Assembly (NCBI GenBank): GCA_021802055.1
Contig: JAKAAY010000001.1
Coordinates: forward strand, 35,658 to 99,657
Direction: 5' to 3'
Source of the DNA: Thermoplasmata archaeon
Lineage (GTDB): Archaea; Thermoplasmatota; Thermoplasmata; Thermoplasmatales; Thermoplasmataceae
DNA: 64,000 nt
Position 1 is the stretch's first letter; each line of letters opens with the position of its first letter. This document shows positions 57,579 to 64,000 of the stretch, piece by piece. The position numbers were made by a program, and so were the translations under genes. The notes under the pieces were generated by a model. The model did not search any database and was not told where the DNA came from. It worked only from the letters and a program-made list of their open reading frames with translations.

Positions 57579-58655
57579 TACAGAGACTGGAAGATCATTG
57601 ATCTCGATAACCTTCTTCACCCCCTTCCTGTCACCCATGCCCATGATTCTGCTCTCCACTAGCCCCATATTCTCAAGCCTCTTGAGAACCCTGTACACAT
57701 TCATCCCCTTTCCTGGCCCAACCCCGAAGGACTGAGCCGTATCCGCAAGCATCCTGGAAACGCAGGTGACATTGGTCCTGACTCCATGGCCAATGCAGCG
57801 GCATATTGTCCAGAGCATTATCAGTTCGTTGATATCCAGCTCGCCAAGCTTGCTCTCGGTGAAGAAAGGGTTTATCATAGCCCTTGCTGCCCTAACGTCA
57901 TCGCTTCCTATGGTGTCAGAATTCGTGTATTCGGCAATATGTGCGGCCTTCTGAAGGAGCTCAATGGCCACCCTGGCACTGCCGAACTGTTCCGCCATGC
58001 CTGCGATGTAACGCACAATGACTTCATCATAGGCTTCGTCAACCAGGGCAATCCTGCATCTCTCCATGACTATGGAATATAACTCCTCGACGTCGTATGG
58101 CCTGAATCTCTGTGTTGAGAAGAGGATCCCTAGGTTGCCTGTTATGCCTGGCACAAAGTTTAGGGGGTTCTCTATTGACACAAAAATAACCGACATACTG
58201 GTACCAAATGTCTCATGGGCCTTGCTCAGGATACGCAGTCCTTCCGGGTCTGATCGGAGGCAATTCCTGGCCTCGTCCACTATGAGAAGTATCTTCTTGC
58301 TGGTGCGCGCCTGGTAGCGATTCAGGTATCCAAAAATGGAGTCATAGCTCAAAAAAAGGGATGGATTGATCCTTCCAAGCCTGTTCAGGGAATCCAGCAG
58401 CACTTGCCTCATGCTGGTATGGGCTATTGCATTTTCATACAGGACTGCCACATCGCCCAGACTCTTCTGGATAAACTTCATCGTGGTGGTTTTTCCCACA
58501 CCTGAGGGGCCATATACCATCATCAGGCTGCTGTTTCCGCCCCTGAGCGGCAGTATGACGTTCTGTTCTATGGCATGAATCTCCTTTTCCCTGAGCCTGA
58601 GGCTATCCGGGACAAAGGCAGCATCTAGAGCTTCCGGCCTCTTTACAAGCAGCAT
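57537..58655 (-). CDS. orc1: Orc1/Cdc6 replication initiator
   Basis: This 372-residue AAA+ initiator has Walker A GPSGVGKTT (about residues 49-57), Walker B LLIVDEARN (about 125) and sensor regions (NLGILFSTQRFRPYDVEE). The C-terminal winged-helix part from about 290 (WTICRCIGHGVRTNVTCVSRM ... VYRVLKRLENMGLVESR) binds origin DNA. Archaeal initiator genes often neighbour an origin, but no clear ORB repeat lies next to it; the flanking genes leave only 15 nt. The 3' end overlaps the polymerase gene by 42 nt, convergently. Confidence 0.88.
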   Translation of the reverse strand: MLLVKRPEALDAAFVPDSLRLREKEIHAIEQNVILPLRGGNSSLMMVYGPSGVGKTTTMKFIQKSLGDVAVLYENAIAHTSMRQVLLDSLNRLGRINPSLFLSYDSIFGYLNRYQARTSKKILLIVDEARNCLRSDPEGLRILSKAHETFGTSMSVIFVSIENPLNFVPGITGNLGILFSTQRFRPYDVEELYSIVMERCRIALVDEAYDEVIVRYIAGMAEQFGSARVAIELLQKAAHIAEYTNSDTIGSDDVRAARAMINPFFTESKLGELDINELIMLWTICRCIGHGVRTNVTCVSRMLADTAQSFGVGPGKGMNVYRVLKRLENMGLVESRIMGMGDRKGVKKVIEINDLPVSVLSEKIERLIRRLS

Positions 58656-58670
58656 TGAATCGCTGGGGAA

Positions 58671-60350
58671 TCATGCCCTTATCATCATACTGAGACTGCT
58701 TATAGACTTGGACTCCGGTACTCCGTAGCTTTTGATCTTCTCAATATCGACTCCGGCTTTCTTTGCGATCCTTTCCACATACTTCATCATAAGGTAGCCG
58801 CCACCAGAGATGATGGCTCCGGTTCCCGCCCTTGCAAAGAAGTTGCCATAGGTGTCCCTAATTCCATCCCTGGCAGCAATCTTGGCAAGGTGCCTGTAAG
58901 AGGCGTAATAGACAGCGAGCTGCTCCTTGGTCAGCATGCTCTTGTTGAGAGATCTTGACTTGATTCTTCCAAGTGGAACGTTGACCAGCGGGGTCACTGT
59001 AAACTCGAAAGGCCTGCCGTCTGAATATGAGTTGCTTAGCCTGTTTATCATGCCGATGGTATCCCAGTAGTCATCATCGGTCTCTCCTTCCTGGCCAACC
59101 TGTATGGTAAATGCAGGCCTCCAGTAGTACCTTGTTTCCACATTTACGCCCTGCCAGACTATTTCCGCCCATGTTCCATCTGGTCCTACCTTGAGAGGTA
59201 GCGTTTTGTTTGGCATGTGTCTCTTCGCAAGTTCATCGCTTCCTGTTTCCACGCCCGTCTGGATACCTATCCAGTTCCTGGGCCCAGCCCTGAGGATTTT
59301 TGATAACTTTTCCATCAGATCCGGATAACCGGCTGGAATGGATATCCTCCCATGTGTGGGATTGGCAGAATGTATGCCAGGAACTGACATAACAGTGCTC
59401 ATCAGCTCCGTAAGAGCCTCTTCATTGGGTTGAAACATGTTCCCATGCTTGTATCCAAATATTTCGTCCGAATGGAGCCAGGCATTATGCATGCCGGCTC
59501 GTGCATTTATGGTCAATTCCCTGGCAACTTTCTCTGGAGAGTAATATCTAAGGGGCCTGAGCGTGACCTCGCAGAAGTCACATCCCACTCCGCAACCCCT
59601 CATCACCTCTACCATTCCCTTGACGGTTGGATTGACAATGTCAGGGATATCCTCAAGTTTCGGATAGGCCGTAAGCGTCACCCCTCTGGCCAAGAACCTC
59701 GGATCTTTCTTCAATATCTTTCTGAAATGATCGTCGTATGACATATACCCCCTGTAAAACAGGTTCTCGTCAATATTGTCATCGATAATCTGCCTGAACA
59801 GCACAGGGGCTATATCGTCGATCTCTCCCTGCACTATGTAATCGAATCCGTATGCATCTATGGTCTCCGGCAGAACCGTGAATTCCCACACCCCTGGTCC
59901 TCCAACAAGGAGTTTGGCCTTCTTCCCCTTCATCACAGCATTCACATTGGCCAGAAGGCGATCCCAGTCTTTCCTGACCCATGCCATCATCTCTCCTCCC
60001 ATCAGGGCATAGTAAGACATGGTTGTGGGGCCCGTCCCAAGAGGGTCCATGGTCGATATGCCCACTATCTCAGTGTCGTCGCTGATAAAATTCTGAAGAA
60101 AGTCCTCGTGTGCAACCACCACTTCTTCTCTTCTGAAACCCCTAAGGAGCGATGCTTCGAGCTTCCTGAGGGCGTACGGTGCATATTTAAGTTCCCCGTT
60201 GGGAAGTGCACGTGGTGCAGGTCCCTTAAGGAACTTGTAAATTGCTTCAGGCACGCCGCGCGAAGGTGCAGAAGGCAGAAAATCCAGGAGTGGAAAATTG
60301 CGGTACTCATAACTGAGAGTACTGTCTGAGATCAAAACTATCTTTGTCAT
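58671..60350 (-). CDS. B12-binding radical SAM protein
   Basis: This 559-residue protein combines an N-terminal cobalamin-binding-like domain (about residues 60-200) with a radical SAM domain starting at MRGCGVGCDFCEVT near residue 254 (CxxxCxxC), followed by HSDEIFGYKHGN and ETGSDELAKRH. Such enzymes methylate unactivated carbons or build unusual cofactors and lipids. I cannot name the product. The promoter is a TATA TGTTTATAAACG near 60391. The orc1/cdc6 gene follows after 15 nt, so the two may share a transcript. Confidence 0.78.
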   Translation of the reverse strand: MTKIVLISDSTLSYEYRNFPLLDFLPSAPSRGVPEAIYKFLKGPAPRALPNGELKYAPYALRKLEASLLRGFRREEVVVAHEDFLQNFISDDTEIVGISTMDPLGTGPTTMSYYALMGGEMMAWVRKDWDRLLANVNAVMKGKKAKLLVGGPGVWEFTVLPETIDAYGFDYIVQGEIDDIAPVLFRQIIDDNIDENLFYRGYMSYDDHFRKILKKDPRFLARGVTLTAYPKLEDIPDIVNPTVKGMVEVMRGCGVGCDFCEVTLRPLRYYSPEKVARELTINARAGMHNAWLHSDEIFGYKHGNMFQPNEEALTELMSTVMSVPGIHSANPTHGRISIPAGYPDLMEKLSKILRAGPRNWIGIQTGVETGSDELAKRHMPNKTLPLKVGPDGTWAEIVWQGVNVETRYYWRPAFTIQVGQEGETDDDYWDTIGMINRLSNSYSDGRPFEFTVTPLVNVPLGRIKSRSLNKSMLTKEQLAVYYASYRHLAKIAARDGIRDTYGNFFARAGTGAIISGGGYLMMKYVERIAKKAGVDIEKIKSYGVPESKSISSLSMMIRA

Positions 60351-60384
60351 TCAATCGTTCCTTCCGCCTATGGAACTATAGAAC

Positions 60385-60397
60385 GTTTATAAACATT
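60385..60397 (-). promoter_or_regulatory. TATA box of the radical SAM-orc1 unit
   Basis: TGTTTATAAACG on the minus strand centred near 60391 predicts initiation near 60365, a leader of about 15 nt with a GGAAGGA ribosome-binding site. The wider 60380-60460 block is very AT-rich with several TATA-like runs. Confidence 0.55.
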
Positions 60398-60465
60398 ACC
60401 CAAAACCTTTAAATTACCTTTTTATCTATTAATGTTTATACATATGAGTATTAACAAATAAGGAT

Positions 60466-61614
60466 TCAAACCCGGTGCCTGAATATGAATACATATTCAT
60501 GCTTAAACAGGTAGAAACCACCAGCCAGGGCCCGGTATTTCCAAAGATCCTGGGAACCCCTCTTGCCTCTGGTTGAGTCGTAATTTTTGACAACTATGCT
60601 CTTGAGTGCCAAAGGTTTTCCAAGCATCATATTCATGCACATGAAACCCAGCGGCACAATTTCTCCATTCTGGTACTTGTCGCCTATTACCAGTGCAATA
60701 TGTCCTCCAGCATCCAGAACCTTCAAGGTATTGCTGACAACGCTTTCAAGCCGGCGTACGAACATTTGCACGTCCGCTGACAATGAGAGATCCCTTGCGT
60801 CTTCGCTGAACTTGATTATGTCGTGATAAGGTGGGTGAAGAATTGCCAGCCTGTACTTCTGCCCTCCGGATATACGCAACAGATCGGAGGTATTCACAGA
60901 TGTGGAGTCATCAATGATCAATCTTGGGCGAAACGATGCGTTACCCAGAGAGTCGATGAGGTTCTTTGTCCTTATAGCGATGTCCGGGTTTAGTTCCACC
61001 CCCACAGAATTTCGGTCAAGGTTCATTGCTTCGATAAGGGTCGTTCCGCTGCCTGCAAACATGTCGATGACCCAATCTCCCTTCCTTGTATAACGAAGCA
61101 TGAGCTGATGAGGGATCTGGGGAGCAAAATTGCCCCAGTACCAGGCATTGTGCGCGCCGGATCTATCGCGTTTTGGGAAAAGCCACAGACTGTCTGTGTA
61201 AATATCACCATAGTCCTTCCAGCGGTTCAAATTAATGTCGTTTATGCCATTTGTCTTGACTTCCACTGTCGATTTTTGCAGTCTCAGCATATAGTACTTT
61301 GCCCTTTCCATGGTCCTTACTGCCAGAATCTGTTCCAGATCTGACAGAACGGATTCGATTGCAATAGTAGGATAGGCGAAATCATTCCTATAAATGTCTA
61401 TTTTCTCAGCTGAAACCTGGCTCGCCTCTAACTGGGATCTAATAGCCTGGACAGATGACTTTAAATCCTCCAGATTGGATGCGGACAGTGCAGTGGCCAA
61501 TTTTTCTCTTAACCATGCCTGCAAATGTCTGGTCAGGTTGGATTTACTCCTGGAGTCCCCTGCAGTTATTCCTGGCATATCCCTGATCACTTTACCCTCT
61601 GGGTGCTGGGACAT
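60466..61614 (-). CDS. Orphan site-specific DNA methyltransferase
   Basis: This 382-residue amino-methyltransferase has motif I DMFAGSGTTLIEA near residue 184, before motif IV LHPPYHDI near 258 (a HPPY variant of D/S/NPP[YFW]), so the order is AdoMet site then catalytic loop. The block NFAPQIPHQLMLRYTRKGDW leads into motif I as in N4-cytosine/N6-adenine enzymes that act on DNA. The N-terminal 100 residues look coiled. No restriction endonuclease or specificity gene is adjacent, so it is an orphan or solitary enzyme. Target sequence unknown. Confidence 0.78.
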   Translation of the reverse strand: MSQHPEGKVIRDMPGITAGDSRSKSNLTRHLQAWLREKLATALSASNLEDLKSSVQAIRSQLEASQVSAEKIDIYRNDFAYPTIAIESVLSDLEQILAVRTMERAKYYMLRLQKSTVEVKTNGINDINLNRWKDYGDIYTDSLWLFPKRDRSGAHNAWYWGNFAPQIPHQLMLRYTRKGDWVIDMFAGSGTTLIEAMNLDRNSVGVELNPDIAIRTKNLIDSLGNASFRPRLIIDDSTSVNTSDLLRISGGQKYRLAILHPPYHDIIKFSEDARDLSLSADVQMFVRRLESVVSNTLKVLDAGGHIALVIGDKYQNGEIVPLGFMCMNMMLGKPLALKSIVVKNYDSTRGKRGSQDLWKYRALAGGFYLFKHEYVFIFRHRV

Positions 61615-61632
61615 TATGGTGCACCAAAAACG

Positions 61633-61648
61633 ACCATAACGCTATGGT
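61633..61648 (-). promoter_or_regulatory. Inverted repeat upstream of the methyltransferase
   Basis: A perfect inverted repeat ACCATA-ACGC-TATGGT sits 19-34 nt before the methyltransferase ATG, between it and a T-rich promoter-like run. It is placed where a repressor, perhaps the enzyme itself, could bind; this is inference. Confidence 0.4.
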
Positions 61649-61694
61649 TTCTCCCGTAAAAAAGCAATCAGCCACATATAAGACAGCATAGCAT

Positions 61695-62081
61695 TCAAAG
61701 AAATAGCAGTATTCCGGCAAGGAGGATCAGCAGGCCTGGAACTATGATGAATAAGTTGTAAAACCCAAGGAGGCCAATGACTATCTCCAAAACACCCAGT
61801 ACAATGGCTACGGTTGCAACATCTCCCTTGACGCGCTTTCTTACCCTAAAGTAAACAAGAGAATAGTTTAGCAGCATCAAAATCCCAAAGATGACTATGA
61901 GTACAACGCCACTGGCGAAACCCACTACATCACTGGCAAATCCAGACGTGGTCTTGGGAAGGCCTGCAGCTACACTTGAACTTATGAGGCCCACTATGAG
62001 CAATATAAAAAACAGCAAACCCAAAATGAGCGAAACAAGAACAAGAATCTTCGCCGCTTCCCTGATGTCTTTACTCGCCAT
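61695..62081 (-). CDS. Four-helix membrane protein next to 16S rRNA (128 aa)
   Basis: I do not recognise this family. Four hydrophobic segments are visible (about residues 11-33, 48-72, 86-106 and 110-127) with an arginine/lysine-rich loop RVRKRVKGD between the second and third. It starts with ATG 62081, preceded by CGGGGAG as ribosome-binding site. It lies only 70 nt after the 16S 3' end and no clear TATA box separates them, so it may be co-transcribed with pre-16S. Confidence 0.65.
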   Translation of the reverse strand: MASKDIREAAKILVLVSLILGLLFFILLIVGLISSSVAAGLPKTTSGFASDVVGFASGVVLIVIFGILMLLNYSLVYFRVRKRVKGDVATVAIVLGVLEIVIGLLGFYNLFIIVPGLLILLAGILLFL

Positions 62082-62116
62082 GTTAAGTGTTCTCCCCGTG
62101 AACGATAGGTATTGAC

Positions 62117-62142
62117 GTGAAATGAATGTGCCTGTGGCCCGC
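62117..62142 (-). other. 3' half of the pre-16S bulge-helix-bulge processing stem
   Basis: The trailer reads GCGGGCCACAG-GCAC-ATT-CATTTCAC. It pairs with the leader at 63662-63687 to give an 11-bp helix, a 4-bp helix and an 8-bp helix, with one 3-nt bulge on each strand. This is the substrate form of the tRNA-splicing endonuclease. Confidence 0.75.
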
Positions 62143-62151
62143 TCTCTTTCT

Positions 62152-63623
<1,472 letters not shown>

Positions 63624-63661
63624 TAATCCTTATGTTTTAATTGGTAAGATTAAAGAATTTG

Positions 63662-63687
63662 GCGAGCCACAGTTTGCACCATTTCAC
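63662..63687 (-). other. 5' half of the pre-16S bulge-helix-bulge processing stem
   Basis: The leader reads GTGAAATG-GTGC-AAA-CTGTGGCTCGC on the minus strand. Together with the trailer at 62117-62142 it forms helices of 8, 4 and 11 bp around two 3-nt bulges on opposite strands, with one G-U pair in the long helix. Confidence 0.75.
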
Positions 63688-63846
63688 TTCTCAGAAGTGA
63701 GACCTATCTTACTCACAACCTCATCTTTGACAGCCCTGGAATACTCGGTTCATCCCTGCAGCAGTGCATTGGTCCCCAGTTCGCCTTAGAGCTGTCCTAC
63801 TGCTAATTTACCTTATCGGTAAGTGCGTAAGGCACTCAATATGAGG

Positions 63847-63859
63847 GCAATATTTAAGC
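63847..63859 (-). promoter_or_regulatory. TATA box of the 16S rRNA gene
   Basis: The minus strand reads GCTTAAATATTGC, centred near 63854, giving a predicted start near 63827 and a leader of about 200 nt. A further TATATAAA at 63981-63989 on the same strand could be a second, more distant promoter or belong to a gene outside the window. The 63860-64000 segment otherwise holds no recognised feature. Confidence 0.65.
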
Positions 63860-64000
63860 GTTTCGTGGAAGTTTGCTCTGTTGAACAAATCTCAAGATAT
63901 CCGCATCTTCACTTATTCCTGACCCGTCTTTTCCTTTTCAGGCCCTAACCCATCTCCCTGACCACCCTTTTTGCCTCCTGATTTATATAGTCATACACCC

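Larger units (their letters stand above)
63624..63860 (-). other. 16S rRNA leader region
   Basis: This 237-bp stretch is the transcribed 5' leader. It includes the leader half of the processing stem (63662-63687), a hairpin CACTTCT-C-AGAAGTG (63685-63699) that overlaps it and may compete with it, and a short hairpin TTACC/GGTAA near 63810. I see no reading frame in it. Confidence 0.6.

Noticed and set aside
60466..60485. A T-arm-like sequence (GGGTTTGAATCC) at the end of the methyltransferase gene, suggesting a tRNA fragment or att site
   Set aside because: Only three base pairs form around the loop, no acceptor or anticodon arm is near, and the sequence is the natural end of the coding region.

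Overview
The window is chromosomal DNA from an archaeon, most likely a member of the Thermoplasmatales or a close relative. The evidence is an archaeal RNA polymerase set with one unsplit RpoB and a split A'/A'', archaeal ribosomal proteins and initiation factors (S6e, S8e, aIF1A, aIF2-gamma), SRP19, PriL, Orc1/Cdc6 and a zinc-type 7Fe ferredoxin. The 16S and 5S rRNA genes lie about 28 kb apart with no 23S between them or downstream. Many starts sit about 25-27 nt from a TATA box, so many transcripts appear leaderless. I see no insertion sequence, CRISPR array, prophage or integrase; gene density is high and the window reads as core genome with a few accessory islands.

Layout. 1-7.5 kb: 5'-truncated MMPL exporter, small conserved protein, RNase P subunit, pyrC, queE, a prolidase, PriL, SRP19 and S8e. 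7.6-9.1 kb: three small archaeal proteins, two unknown and one DUF357-like. 9.3-13.7 kb: S13-S4-S11-RpoD operon, then an inositol-phosphatase-family enzyme, NAD kinase (apparently with a CTG start) and a JAMM metalloprotease. 13.7-17.1 kb: a three-gene methylcitrate operon (prpD-prpB-prpC). 17.1-21.2 kb: a Trm5/Tyw2-like tRNA methyltransferase, then hemL-hemC-hemD. 21.2-31.8 kb: initiator tRNA-Met, KH protein, Rio1 kinase, aIF1A, and tRNA-Lys followed by rpoH-rpoB-rpoA'-rpoA''-nusA. 32-38 kb: mtnA, trpS with the 5S rRNA gene just upstream, a two-lobed RecA/GvpD-like ATPase and hemB. 38-41.4 kb: etfA/etfB/fixX/fixC. 41.5-49.6 kb: HhH DNA glycosylase, aIF2-gamma, S6e, ferredoxin, prepilin-peptidase-like protein, hutI, dph2, a methylthiotransferase and an exonuclease III. 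49.8-54.7 kb: a glyA-like gene, a four-CBS protein and tldD/tldE. 54.9-58.7 kb: a RecA-fold protein without a P-loop, a small helical protein and a divergent family B DNA polymerase, convergent with orc1/cdc6. 58.7-62.1 kb: B12-type radical SAM enzyme, orphan DNA methyltransferase, membrane protein. 62.15-63.6 kb: 16S rRNA with its leader.

How the parts fit. The methylcitrate operon and the ETF/FixCX operon together suggest oxidation of propionyl-CoA and acyl-CoA with electrons passed to the quinone pool. hemB, hemL, hemC and hemD make uroporphyrinogen III. The most interesting unit is the compact cassette at 54.9-57.6 kb. Its P-loop-less RecA-like protein and unusual polymerase recall, by analogy only, bacterial translesion mutasome cassettes. 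Other notable points are a textbook bulge-helix-bulge processing helix around 16S, the 5S gene hidden under a false N-terminal extension of trpS, an HPF-like tail on the CBS protein, and rpoH without an obvious promoter of its own behind tRNA-Lys.
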